From: Lucinisca nassula
Taxonomy: Eukaryota > Mollusca > Bivalvia > Lucinida > Lucinidae
NCBI GenBank assembly: GCA_963580285.1
Contig: OY757025.1
Coordinates: 114,083,900-114,147,899, forward strand
DNA: 64,000 bases
Direction of reading: 5' to 3'
Shown here one piece after another: positions 22,101-32,558 of the stretch. Every line of letters starts with the position of its first letter. Position 1 is the first letter of the stretch. The notes beneath the pieces are model-generated. The model was given only the letters and a program-made list of their open reading frames with translations, had not been told where the DNA came from and did not search any database. A program made the position numbers and the translations under genes.

Positions 22101-24529
22101 CAATTCACCCATGATAATCAGATAATGTTGTGTTTCTTGACTGTAAAAATTGCATTTTTCTGACAATTCAATTGAAGGTTGTTAGTTGAAATATTGTCAA
22201 ACTGTTAATGTAATGGGCGGTTCTAACGAGTACTCAGAATCTATATTTTAGAGCAGAAATAAGCAAAATAAGGTATACCCCCGGAAACCCCAGTTTTACT
22301 ATATAAAAGTGGGGTTCAAGGGGGTCAAAATTATTTCGGCGTGTTTTCGTGATGACATTCCAAAACAATGCAATGCAATCACAATCTAGTCACTTGATAT
22401 GATACTTGGTGTCATATTATTTTCGTGTTCCTATTTCTGCTCAAAATATAAATGGTGAGTGCATGTTAGAATCGCCTCATCGAGGCAGTTCTAACGAGTA
22501 CTCACACTCTTTACGAACGTATTTAGAGCAGAAATAAGAAAAATAAGAATCCGACCACACACTAGTACTGATAAACCGCTTAGAGGATCTAAGCTTGCCC
22601 AGATAATGCGGTGGGGGTCGGACCATCCATGCTTATAAACTTTATGGTTTCATTGGGCGACAGGGCTTGAGGTGTAATTTCATCTCAGTGTCGGGCAAAA
22701 GGCCCTCAGAATTGGAAGCAACGTCTCCAAAATGACCTGTATAGTGTTGACGGGGACGTTAAACATCAAATCAAATAAAAAAAATGATCAAGCGCATTAC
22801 AAAACTACAATAAGACCGGCGCGACCAGCAGAGACTCAAATCAACCCACACACCCATTCACTATGACAAGACTTTTTGATTATGGCTCTTTGCATAGATA
22901 TTAGCTTTTACAAGGTGCATGCGATCAGCGAAAACTCTGATCAGACTTCGCGAATGCGCAAGCTGATCTGAGTCTCCGCTGGTGGCTCAAGAATTTTTGT
23001 ATATTTTGTCATGCGCTGGCTAAAAAACTGTTATCTGAAAATATGGGAACTGTACCATGGGAATCTAGAATAAAGTCATATCAACCATTGTAAACAACCA
23101 TCGGTGTTGGAGTAAGTTATATGTTCACAGTTAGGGGTGTCGTTTTACTATTTATTCCATATTTATAGATATCCATAATTCGATTTCTGGATATCCATAA
23201 TTCGAATTATGGATATCTATAAATAAGCCGAATAATGGATATCCACAATTCGAATTATAGGTAGCCATAAATCGAATAATGGATATCCATAATTCAATTT
23301 ATGGATATCCTTAATTTAGATTGAACTATGGATATCCATAATTCGAATTATACGGATGTCACTTATTCAATTTATGGATATCCATAAATAATTATTGATA
23401 TCTATAAATAGGGAATAAATAGTAAAAGGCGCCCCATACACAGTAGCCTAGGTTTTGACTTTGAGGTGTCTTTGAACTCAACTCATATCCTGCTGTTCAC
23501 GACACCCCATATCTTTGCAAAAAGTGTAGATCCAGATTCTGAAGAATCCATCTGATCAGGATCTACACTGTTTGACATACAGTTTATGAATATGTAGGAA
23601 TAAATTACATCAGTAATCTGATTGGTTCAAAGACAGAAATGGGTGTGGCTAAATTGAAAGGGCTAACTATGTAACTGTCTTTCTTATTCTTTCAGCTGCG
23701 AGCTAAACTTCTTGGTCAAAGAGGTCTGGAAGATAAGAGTTCACGGGGTATCGCATATGAAAGTACATACTTGGAGATTTTGTATAATTTTTTAGACAAG
23801 ATCGAGAGATTTAGTTGTGACAAAACAACAGTGGCTGTAGAGGAAACTCTAATGGATCTGACTAGCAACATGAGTACGATGAAAAAAGATATCATTGACC
23901 TAATGACAAAGATGAAAGACAATCACGGCCTGCACGTTTCTGGGCGCTTTGAAAGAGATACTGCAATGGAAACAGCTGTTGGAACGACATATGTTCGTTG
24001 GGGAAAAGAACAGTGTCCTGATAACAGCTCGGAGGAGGTATACTCTGGTTACGCGGGAGGGTCATCTTACAATCACGAAGGCGGTGCGGCGTCTATGGTA
24101 TGTTTACCAAAAGATCCAATTTGGGAACGTTATGATGTCTCACATCCAAGTGGCGCCTTTATGTATGGCTCTAGAGTAGGTAATGTTCCGGAACAAATCC
24201 TTTTGGGAAAGAGCGTCCGTGTCAAGAATTTACCATGTGTTCTTTGCAGCGTTCAAAGAAGCTCTACAATCATGATTCCGGGCAGAAGTGAGTGTTATTC
24301 TGGTTGGAGAAAGGAGTATTGGGGCTATCTTATGAGCGGCCGTTTCCACAACAAGAGGGCGTCGAATTATTATTGCATCGATGCATACACAGAAGGAGTT
24401 ACAGAAGATGTTGGAGATGATAACGGTTATCTTCTATACTTCGTTGAGGTTCGCTGTGGATCACTTCCGTGTTCACCGTACGTTAACGGGCGGGAACTTA
24501 CTTGCGTTGTTTGTACTAAGTTACCATGA
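19127..24529 (+). CDS. Short-chain collagen C4-like secreted protein, copy 1 (two exons)
   Basis: Exon 1 is 19127-19237 and exon 2 is 23696-24529, joined across an intron with a GTAGGG donor at 19238 and a TTCTTTCAG acceptor ending at 23695; the junction is phase 0 and the product is 314 aa. Residues 1-23 form a signal peptide (basic start, then LCLLFFTLFLF). Residues 30-130 are hydrophilic and helical, likely coiled coil. From about residue 133 to the end lies the cysteine-rich globular domain seen in bivalve proteins annotated short-chain collagen C4-like: YVRWGK, VYSGYAGGS, CLPKDP, LPCVLCSV, MIPGRSECYSGW, GYLMSG and CGSLPCSPYVNGRELTCVVC, with ten cysteines. No Gly-X-Y collagen triplets are present. 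The role is unknown; an extracellular matrix or lectin-like function is only inference. A second, damaged copy lies at 38035-41662. The 853-bp transposon directly upstream separates a TATA-like box (about 18206) from this start. Confidence 0.88.
19860..20250. mobile_element. Family-3 foldback element (copy in intron 1)
   Basis: Near 20085-20225 'catgggtgtgaagggtagat' and 'agaaaaatctgt' pair with 'acggatttttctatccatcc' and 'ctcacgcctatg'. Flanking stretches ('gacgtcacgtatgacgtaca', 'aaaatatggcggacgtcgac') recur inverted near 45360-45640, so the whole repeat exceeds the hairpin. Shared with copy 2 at 38820-39160. Confidence 0.65.
20444..22248. other. 1.8-kb intron block absent from copy 2
   Basis: Copy 2 jumps from 'agaaccgcctc' directly to 'tagagcagaaataag' at 39389/39390, whereas copy 1 holds 1,805 bp between the same points. 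Both ends lie in family-1 palindrome sequence. The block contains a minus-strand family B SINE and a family-1 MITE half; the rest (about 21050-22200) shows nothing that I recognise. Confidence 0.85.
20747..21042 (-). repeat. SINE-like repeat, family B, minus strand
   Basis: Starts with the reversed tail 'gtttgtttgatttgaggttt' and ends with 'ttcaagcccctatgagctgg'. Nearly identical to 3216-3512. Confidence 0.85.
22205..22545. mobile_element. Family-1 MITE halves
   Basis: The right half of one copy (22210-22350, ending 'cggcgtgttttcgtgatgac') is followed by an isolated family-1 palindrome at 22445-22545 ('gttagaatcgcctcatcgag' and partner arm). The second part is shared with copy 2 at 39560-39665. 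Confidence 0.7.
22546..22775 (+). repeat. SINE-like repeat, family B, 5' truncated
   Basis: Begins at 'gaatccgaccacacactagt' and keeps the body and tail. Shared with copy 2 at 39680-39905, where its first bases are the source of an exon insertion. Confidence 0.8.
23141..23432. mobile_element. AT-rich foldback element with repeated GGATATCC palindromes
   Basis: Outer inverted repeats 'ttttactatttattccatat' and the partner 'atagggaataaatagtaaaa' enclose several alternating 'ggatatccataattcgaatt'-type palindromes. Also in copy 2 at 40288-40550. It lies in intron 1 and has no coding capacity. Confidence 0.75.
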
Positions 24530-24599
24530 GTAGCGTGTATTTTCCTTACCCACTAGCCTATTCAAATATATTGCAAATTTTATCACCAAAAATTGAAAA

Positions 24600-24960
24600 T
24601 TTTTCAGATTATAAAATACTGATATGTTTTATATTTCTGCTAAAAACATAGATTGTAGGAACTCGTTAGTACCGCCACAAATGAAAACCCAAAATCCCCG
24701 GGTCAAGCCCGCCATCCTCCCATGCGGGATAACATTTGCAAGTGCATCACGAAAACACGCCTGTATAATTTTGACCCCCTTAAACCCCACTTTTATATAG
24801 TAAAACTGGGATTTACAAGGGTAAATATAATTTTTCTTATTTCTGCTCAAAAACATAGATTGTGAGTACTCGTTAGAGAATCGCCTCCAGCTCTAGCGAG
24901 TACCCACAATCTATATTTTAAGCAGAAATAAGAAAAATATCATAGTTTGTATCTGAAAAT
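24600..24960. mobile_element. Family-1 MITE, reverse orientation, right end lost
   Basis: From 24749 'catcacgaaaacacgcctgt' through 'ccccacttttatatagtaaa' to a palindrome 'gagtactcgttagag..ctctagcgagtaccc' at 24865-24910. A diverged half palindrome precedes it at 24645. Shared with copy 2 (41740-42090). Confidence 0.7.
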
Positions 24961-25215
24961 TTTTATTTTTTTGGTTGTAAAATTTTCATTGTATTTGAAT
25001 GCCTTTTTTTCGTAACGACAAACTATTTAAAATTAAGCTGAAGCATGACGAAACTAACAGGGAACCATGTTCGACCAGAGATCATCGGCAGTAATGGTAG
25101 TCGTGACCTCATCCCCGCGCATGCGCAGTCCATGACGCCAAACCGGCGCCTATACTACTAACATCGGCGCACTGTGACCCGAGTGTTCATTGTATGCATG
25201 AGCTTTCTATCGTTT

Positions 25216-25498
25216 CATTACGAAAACACGCCCATACAAATACATTGAAACGTTTATCGCCAAAAAAAAATGAAAATATTTTAAGGTGAAAAATTGTGAT
25301 ATTTGTCTTATTTCTGCTCAAAATATAGATTGTGGGTACTCGTTAGAACCGCCCCAATAAGGCGGTTCTAACGAGTACCCACAATCTATATTTTAGAGCA
25401 GAAATAAGAAAATTATGGTTTACCCCTGCAAATCCCAGTTTTACTCTATAAAAGAGGGGTTCGAGGGGTCAAAATTATATAGGCGTGTTTTCGTGATG
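25216..25498. mobile_element. Family-1 hairpin MITE, complete, 283 bp
   Basis: Ends CATTACGAAAACACGCC and GGCGTGTTTTCGTGATG (inverted, one mismatch). The centre is a long palindrome with arms ATTGTGGGTACTCGTTAGAA and complement. Reference copy for the family; shared with copy 2 at 42355-42634. Confidence 0.9.
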
Positions 25499-25790
25499 AC
25501 AGGTTACCAAAAGCGAGATAACAGTCATCTCGACCAGACTGGATAGATGCACATACTTGTAACCGTTGTCGATCCCTGGCCCAATTATGTTTTAATATGA
25601 CATGCATTTAAGAAATGAATACAATTTTTTATTGACTGGTCATGAGCAAAGTAAATGAACACACTCGATGTTATTTATTGTCTACGCCAATAGGCGTAGA
25701 TACTTTAACGCGGAAGAACGGCCATAGGTTACCCACAAAGCAGGTTGACCATCATATTTAAAATGAAACAAGAATTAGCTTTCACAAGAA

Positions 25791-28700
25791 GAAACAAGAG
25801 GGCCCAATGGCCCTATATCGCTCACCTGTGTACCAGAAAATCATTAGTGTAGGAGACCACTTGACATTGCTACATACTAAATATCTAAGCTCAGGCAAAG
25901 CGGTGCCCATGCTTATAAACCCTATTGGTTTCATTGGGAGACAGGGCTTGAGATGCAATTTCATTTCAATGTCGGGTAAAAGTCCCATAAAATTGGAAAA
26001 GACATCTCCAAAATGACCTATACAGTGTTGACAGGGATGTAAAACCTCAAATCAAACAAAATCTGTGCCTTATGGTTTTGGAAAAGAAGATCTTTTTTAA
26101 GTTTTTTCCAGTATAAGTCTATAGAAGCTAATGAGCCCTGGGGCTTGGTCAATTTAAAGGGCATGGTGGGCAGGATTTATGTAGGCGACCATTTTGTGTT
26201 GCTATATACTAAATAGCTAAGGTCTGTATTTCATGATTTCAAAGAAGATGTTTGAAGCTTTTTTCCATTATAAGTTTGTTGGAGTTAAGGGGCCACAGGA
26301 TTTGGCCAATTTGGACCCCAGGGGCACGATTGGCAGGATTCATGAAGGTGACAATTCGACATTGTTACATGCTAAATACCTAAGCTCTGGGACTTATGGT
26401 TTCAGAGAAGAAGATTTTTGTAGGTCTATGGAAGCTAAATAGCCCTGGGGTGTGGCCAATTTGGATCCCAGGGGCATAACTGGCAGGATTTATGTAGGTG
26501 GCCACTTGACATTGCCACATACTAAAAACCTAGGCTCTGGGCCTTATGGTTTCATAGAAGAAGATTTTTTAAGGTTTTTTTCCATTATAAGTCTATTTGA
26601 GCTGATGAGCTCGGGCGGCCAATTTTGACCCCAGGGGCAGGGTTAGCAGGATTTATGTAGCTGGCTATTTTATGTTCTGCTATTTTATTCTGTGCTTCAC
26701 AGTTTCTGAGAAGAAGATTTTTGAAGCTTTTTTCCATTATGAGTCTATGGGAGCTAAGGGGCCCCTGGGCGTGGCCCATTTGGACCCCAGGGGCATGATT
26801 AGCAGGAAATATGTAGGTGATCACTTGCCGTTGCTACATCTAAGCTCTTGGCCCTGTGGTTTCAGAGAAGAAGATTTTTGAAGTTTTTTTCCATTATGAG
26901 TCTATGGGAGCTAAGGGGGTCCCAGGGTGTGGCCCATTTGGACCCCAGGGGCATGATTGGCAGGATTTATGTAGGTGACCGTTTGTCATTGCCATATGCT
27001 AAATATCTGAGCTCTGGGCCCTGTGGTTTCAGAGAAGAAGATTTTAGAAGCTTTTTTTCCATTATGAGTCTATGGGAGCTAAGGGGCCCCGGGGGCGTGG
27101 CCCATTTGGACCCCAGGGGCATGATTGGCAGGATTTATCACGGTGACCACTTGCCATTGCTACATGCTAAATAGCCAAGCTCTGGGCCCTGTGGTTTTAG
27201 AGAAGAAGATTTTTGAAGCTTTTTTTTTTCCATTATGAGTCTATTGGAGCTAAGGGGCCCTGGGGTGCGGCCCATTTGAAACCCAGGGGCATGATTGGTA
27301 GGATTTATGTAGGTGAACACTTGCCATTGCTACATGCTAAATATCTAAGCTCTGGGCCCTGTGGTTTCAGTGAGGAAGATTTTTGAAGCCTTTTTTGTCC
27401 ATTATGAGTCTATAGGGGCTAAGGGGCCCCAGGGCATGGCCTATTTGGACCCCAGGGGCATGATTGGCAGGAATTTTGTAGGTGACCACTTGCCATTGCC
27501 ACATGCTCAATATCTAAGCTCTAGGCCCTGTGGTTTCAGAGAAGAAGATTTTTGAAGCTTTTTTCCATTATGAGTCTATAGGAACTAAGGGGCCCCGGGG
27601 TGGGTCCATTTGGAACCCAGGGGCATGATTGGCAGGATTTATGTAGGTGACTACTTGCCATTGCTACATGCTAAATATCTCAGCTCTGGGCCCTGTTGTT
27701 TCAGAGAAAAAGCTGTTTGAACCTTTTTTCCATTATGAGTCTATAGGAGCTCTGTGGTTTCAGAGAAGAAGAATTTTGAAGCCTTTTTTGTCCATTATGA
27801 GTCTATAGGGGCTAAGGGGCCCCAGGGCATGGCCCATTTGGACCCCAGGGGCATGATTGGCAGGAATTTTGTAGGTGACCACTTGCCATTGCCACATGCT
27901 CAATATCTAAGCTCTAGGCCCTGTGGTTTCAGAGAAGAAGATTTTTGAAGCTTTTTTCCATTATGAGTCTATAGGAGCTAAGGGGCCCCGGGGTGGGTCC
28001 ATTTGGAACCCAGGGGCATGATTGGCAGGAATTATGTAGGTGACCAATTGCCGTTGCTACACGCTCAATATCTAAGCTCTGGGCCCTGTGGTTTCAGAGA
28101 AGAAGATTTTTTAAGCTTTTTTTCCATTATGAGTCTATAGGAGCTAAGGGGCTGGGGGCGTGGCCCATTTGGACATCAGGGGCATGATTGGCAGGATTTA
28201 TGTAGGTGACCACTTGCCATTGCTACATGCTAAATATCTTAGCTCTGGGCCCTGTTGTTTCAGAGAAAAAGCTGTTTGAACCTTTTTTTCCATTATGAGT
28301 CTACAGGAGCTAAGGGGCCCCAGGGCGTAGCCCATTTGGACCCAGGGGCATGATTGGCATGAATTATGTAGGTGACCACTTGCCATTGCTACATGCTAAA
28401 TTTCTAAGCTCTGGGCTCTGTGGTTTCTGAGAAGGAGATTTTTTAAGCTTTTTTTTTCCATTATGAATCTATTGGAGCTAAGGGGCCCCGGGGCGTGGCC
28501 CATTTGGAACCCAGGGGCATGATTGGCAGGAATTATGTAGGTGACCACTTGCCGTTGCTACATGCTAAATATCTAAGCTCTGGGCCCTGTGGTTTCAGAG
28601 AAGAAGCTTTTTGGAGCTTTTTTTTCCATTATGAGTCTATGGGGGCTAAGGGGCCCCATGGCGTGGCCCGTTTGGACCCCAGGGGCATGATTGGCAGGAA

Positions 28701-29374
28701 TTATCTAGGTGACCACTTGCCGTTGCTACATGCTAAATACCTAAGCTCTGGGCCCTGCGGTTTCAGGGAAGAAGATTTTTGAAGCTTTTTCCATTTTAAG
28801 TCTATGGGAGCGAAGGGGCCCCGGGGTGTGGCCCATTTGGAACCCAGGGGAATGATTGGCAGGAATTATGTAGGTGACCACTTGCCGTTGCTACATGCTA
28901 AATATCTAAGCTCTGGGCCCTGTGGTTTCAGAGAAGAAGATTTTTGAAGCTTTTTTTCCATTATGAGTCTATAGGAGTTAAGGGGCCCCGGGGTGTGGCC
29001 AATTTGGACCCCAGGGGCATGATTGGCAGGATTTATGTAGGTGACCACTTGACATTGTTACAAGCTTAATATCTAGCTCTGGGCCCAGTGGTTTCAGAGA
29101 AGAAGATATTTTAATTTTTTCCCATTGTAATTCTATGGAAGCTATATGTTGCCATGGCAACCAGAATTCCAATCTGATCAGCCCAAAAACCTTATGCAGC
29201 CTTTCCCCCTACCTGATGATGCTGCTCATGAAATTTGATCAAGATTGACCATGGGGTATTAGAGATATACTTATTTGAAATTGTTTACGGACGCACGGAC
29301 GGACGCATGCACGACGGACGACGGACAAAAAGTGACCACAAAAGCTCACCTCGTCACTATGTGACAGGTGAGCT
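25791..29374. mobile_element. 3.58-kb tandem-repeat element, 'pearl'-like, only in copy 1
   Basis: Starts GAAACAAGAGGGCCCAATGG and ends GACAGGTGAGCT. Near the ends lie inverted 'gctcacctgt' / 'acaggtgagc' motifs, and a terminal hairpin ('agctcacctcgtcac' / 'gtgacaggtgagct') lies just before the 3' end. The core is about 18 head-to-tail units of about 166 bp. Copy 2 shows the exact empty site (seven A's at 42988-42994), so insertion was without target duplication. Tandem cores of about 160 bp, a 3' hairpin and no duplication fit oyster 'pearl' and Helentron-associated elements; this class assignment is inference. The repeated small frames in the core are artefacts. Confidence 0.85.
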
Positions 29375-29636
29375 AAAAAGCGGCCTATAACAAGTAAAAG
29401 CTGTCCAACGAAGAGGTCCATGGGCAGAGCTCTTTCATAAAATTGCTATCACATTTGTAAAAGCCCATTTTTGCTGTCATATTTGTACTGGCTAATACAA
29501 AAGATACATCTACAAACTCTCGACCACGACGGACAGTTACCTTGTTAACTTCATAGTAGAAGCCCAAACTACTTTTTCTATGTTATCGATTAAATAATTC
29601 AGCAAAATACTAGGGGGTGGTGGTTGGCAATATATT

Positions 29637-29697
29637 TTTTTAAGAAGAAGAAGCAGCAGTAGTAGTAAAAGCATCTGCAATAGCAGTACTAGGAAAT

Positions 29698-29731
<34 letters not shown>

Positions 29732-29812
29732 AAGTAGTAGTAGTAGTAGTAGAAGTAGCAACGGTAGTTAAAGTAGAAGTAGTAATAGTAGTAGTAGTAG
29801 TAGAGTGGTGGT
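29637..29812. repeat. (AGT)n-type microsatellite, imperfect
   Basis: Runs of AGT/AGA/AGC trinucleotides with interruptions. Poly-Leu and poly-Thr minus frames here are artefacts. Confidence 0.95.
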
Positions 29813-29814
29813 CA

Positions 29815-29972
29815 AATTCGCCTGTCGAAGCGATATTCAAACAAAACTTAATGAGTTAAGATGACAACATAACAAACTGAGGAGATATAAGGATTTTCTT
29901 ACAGAATGAAAATGCACATGAAGCCAGTATAATGACGAGTTAACTAGTCAGCGTTACTAATCGATTATATAT
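29815..29972. repeat. Left part of an approximately 82-bp tandem array
   Basis: Carries 'cgaagcgatattcaaacaaa', 'gatgacaacataacaaactg' and 'atgacgagttaactag' units identical in type to 30680-31170. The hammerhead dimer lies between the two parts. Confidence 0.7.
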
Positions 29973-30134
29973 AACGGTTTTCAGAAATAAATCATTCGTT
30001 TAGACTCATATTCTAGACAGGTTTTTAATTATTTGGACCCCATTTTGATTTATTTAGTCTGTGAATCGACTGCCTATTCGAAATTCGCAAAATTGCAGTA
30101 TGTTTCCTCTGGCTTTCTTTGCCGGATTATTACA

Positions 30135-30180
30135 GGGTCACTGATGAGGCTTTATTAGCCGAAACTACGTAGTATGACCC
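30135..30180 (+). ncRNA. Type I hammerhead ribozyme
   Basis: Stem I GGGTCA (30135-30140) pairs perfectly with TGACCC (30175-30180). The conserved core CTGATGAG follows, then stem II GGCT-TTATT-AGCC and GAAAC. Stem III is the minimal self-complementary CTACGTAG, and the cleavage triplet GTA ends at 30174. All invariant core bases are present. The very short stem III suggests that it works best as a dimer or in tandem transcripts. Confidence 0.9.
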
Positions 30181-30545
30181 ATCTTCTTTCTTATGAATGT
30201 TTTTGACCCATCTTCTTTCTTATGAATGTTTTCATTGCTCTTAAAGGATTTCATTTTTGATTTTTATTTGCCTTCACTGCAGCTGGTGTTGTGCCGTGTG
30301 GCGGCCGTAAAACGGCTCCCCGTACATCAACCATAGTGCAGTTTATATTTTACTTTTGGTCCTTTGAGATCAGCGTGAATATTCTGAGTAATCAGAAATA
30401 AATTATTCGTTTAGACTCATATTCTAGACAGGTTTTTAATTATTTGGACCCCTTTTGATTTATATTAGTCTCTGAATCGACTGCCTATTCGAAATTCGCA
30501 AAATTGCAGTATGTTTCCTCTGGCTTTCTTTGCCGGATTATTACA

Positions 30546-30591
30546 GGGTCACTGATGAGGCTTTATTAGCCGAAACTACGTAGTATGACCC
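30546..30591 (+). ncRNA. Type I hammerhead ribozyme (second unit)
   Basis: Identical in sequence to the copy at 30135-30180: GGGTCA / TGACCC stem I, CTGATGAG, GGCT/AGCC stem II, GAAAC, CTACGTAG stem III, GTA cleavage triplet ending at 30585. Confidence 0.9.
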
Positions 30592-30679
30592 ATCTTCTTT
30601 CTTATGAATGTTTTTGACCCATCTTCTTTCTTATGAATGTTTTCATTGCTCTTAAAGGAATTCATTTTTGATTTTTTAT

Positions 30680-31170
30680 TCAAACAGAAACAGCCTATCG
30701 AAGCGATATTCAAACAAAACTTAATGAGATAAGATGACAACATAACAAACTGAGGAAATATAAGGATTTTCTTACTGAATGAAAATGCACTTGAAGCCAA
30801 CACAATGACGATCTAACTAGATAGCATAACTAACTGATAGGAATTAACGATTTTTGACAGAATGATACTTCACTTGAAGCTAACAAGATGACGAGTTAAC
30901 TACGTATATTACAAATTGACCAGACAAAATCGTTCTCTGAAATTATACTATTGTTATTGAAGTAAACAAGATGACTAGTTCACAAAACAGCACCGCAAAC
31001 TGACCAGACAACTCATTTTCTGACATAACAGTATTCATTTGAAACCTGCAAAATGACGGACTAACATGACAATATTGCAAACTAACCAGACATGACGATT
31101 ATTTGGCATAATATTACTTAAATAGAATCTAACGAAATGGCAAGTTAACACGATAACATGACAAACAAAC
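30680..31170. repeat. Approximately 82-bp tandem array
   Basis: Six diverged units anchored by 'gatgac'/'atgacg' at about 30731, 30803, 30887, 30970, 31051 and 31136, each followed by 'aactgaccagaca'-like and 'tctgacataat'-like stretches. No coding function is seen. Confidence 0.7.
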
Positions 31171-31617
31171 AAGACAGCATAGTAAACACAAACAATATGT
31201 AATGAATATGAACAAAACATATCGGTATGGCAACAGAAAATGATGCCATATCTCGACATAAGGCCGTCGCAGTTGAGGCGTTCCATACAATATCTTTGTT
31301 GCATTCGGAATGGCGATCTGTTTATGATTTGTATGACGAGCCAGGCCAAAATTGCGACGTACGATACGATTGATCAATTACCGTAAATGTCATAATAAAA
31401 ATATAAAAAAAAGAAAATTTACTTTTTTCGGCCGATACCAAAACTATTCCATCCTGTGTATTGAAAACGTCCGATTTTTCACTCGTGCTTCGCACTCGTG
31501 AAAATTTGGATGTTGTCAACACACTCAATGAAATATATTGGCATCCACCTCAAAAACTAAATATCCTCTATATATTGGGATATTTTAGGGAGTATTCCCC
31601 GAGTTTAACCTTGAAAG

Positions 31618-31684
31618 GTATATTGTGTGTACTCATTAGAATCGCCTCATTGAGGCGATTCTAATGAGTACACACAATATACAT
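31618..31684. repeat. Perfect palindrome of the family-1 type, variant arms
   Basis: Arms 'attgtgtgtactcattagaa' and complement with GCCTCATTGAGGC at the centre. Compared with the reference palindrome (25325-25390), at least three positions differ and each change is matched in the opposite arm. Confidence 0.85.
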
Positions 31685-31689
31685 GGAAT

Positions 31690-32500
31690 GTACAGAAGAT
31701 TGTTAAGATAACTCTCATTCTGACAGAGCGCCTATAAAGGCAATGGAAAAAGACTGTGTTTTATTGTGCAGGAAGAGCGTGACGAGTAGCGTCATTAAAA
31801 ACTGTCTATTTATGACATCACTAGTCGATTTCCTTAGCGATAGACGGTGTAAGATCATTTTCTCGCATCGAAAACGTTAGAAAAAGATAAACATGCGTGT
31901 GTTTCAGTCGACGATTTTAGCCATAGGGAACAATCCTCAATATCCGATATCGATTTGCGACAGTCGCCGCAGACTTACCTGTAAACATCACCACCAAAAT
32001 TATATAGAAATTAATAGGAAAGCCGTATTAAATTGATTAAATTACAATTTTAGAAGAATGCGACAAAAAATTATAAGTTATTTTCAAAAAGTTCTGTTAT
32101 TAATGAGGAATTAGATATAAAATTTGTAAAAATTAATTAACGACTTAGTTCTTCCATTTTACTTTGAAGAGTGGAAGTGGTATTCCTATTCATCTTATAT
32201 ATCTTTTGGCAAAATGCTCCTGAACCTACATTCCAATGCTAATTTAAAACTTTTTACTTTCTCATTGATTTTTTTATAAGTCATGACTAGGAAGAAACTT
32301 TCTCAAAGTTTGCAATGATATATACAATTTTATACTCAATTAAAAACATAGTTCTTCCATTTTGATTTGAAAATAAGGCAGTCAGCTTTTCGGCACCTGC
32401 ATTTTCTCTCGTGAAAATGGCTAAGTCCACGAGCGCCAGCAGGACAAGCTAGTCATGGGTAGAAATTTACTTTAGCGCAGTCTCATAATGTTTATTTGTT
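31690..32500. other. No gene recognised
   Basis: AT-rich sequence without a convincing frame, repeat partner or hairpin. Confidence 0.4.
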
Positions 32501-32503
32501 TGT

Positions 32504-32504
<1 letters not shown>

Positions 32505-32558
<54 letters not shown>

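Larger units (their letters stand above)
16922..29535. repeat. Segmental duplication, copy 1
   Basis: Homologous in the same orientation to 37045-43155. Matching landmarks: family B SINE (16922 / 37060), family-2 MITE (17806 / 37545), exon 1 (19127 / 38035), family-3 hairpin (20080 / 39020), AT foldback (23141 / 40275), exon 2 (23696 / 40788), family-1 MITEs (25216 / 42355) and the segment 29375-29533 / 42990-43152. Copy 1 is about twice as long because of four extra blocks (17458-17803, 18225-19077, 20444-22248, 25791-29374), which sum to about 6.6 kb and account for the length difference. Confidence 0.92.
29975..30675 (+). mobile_element. Retrozyme-like tandem dimer with two hammerhead ribozymes, 411-nt unit
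   Basis: Two near-identical blocks (29985-30260 and 30400-30670) each contain a full hammerhead. The predicted cleavage points, 30174 and 30585, are 411 nt apart, so transcription and self-cleavage would release a 411-nt monomer. The interval has no coding frame. It contains 'gtgtggcggccgtaaaacgg' and 'gcagtttatattttac', also seen in the 259-nt repeat at 46283-46650. A 37-bp internal repeat ('gacccatcttctttcttatg') is present in both units, so the second unit arose by tandem copying. Animal retrozymes have this architecture: small, non-coding, tandem, type I hammerheads. The array is flanked by satellite-like sequence. Confidence 0.8.

Noticed and set aside
26233..29048. Many 60-110 aa frames with 'GVAHLDPRGMIGR'-like text on both strands
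   Set aside because: They come from the roughly 166-bp tandem core of a transposable element; the period is not a multiple of three and frames shift from unit to unit.
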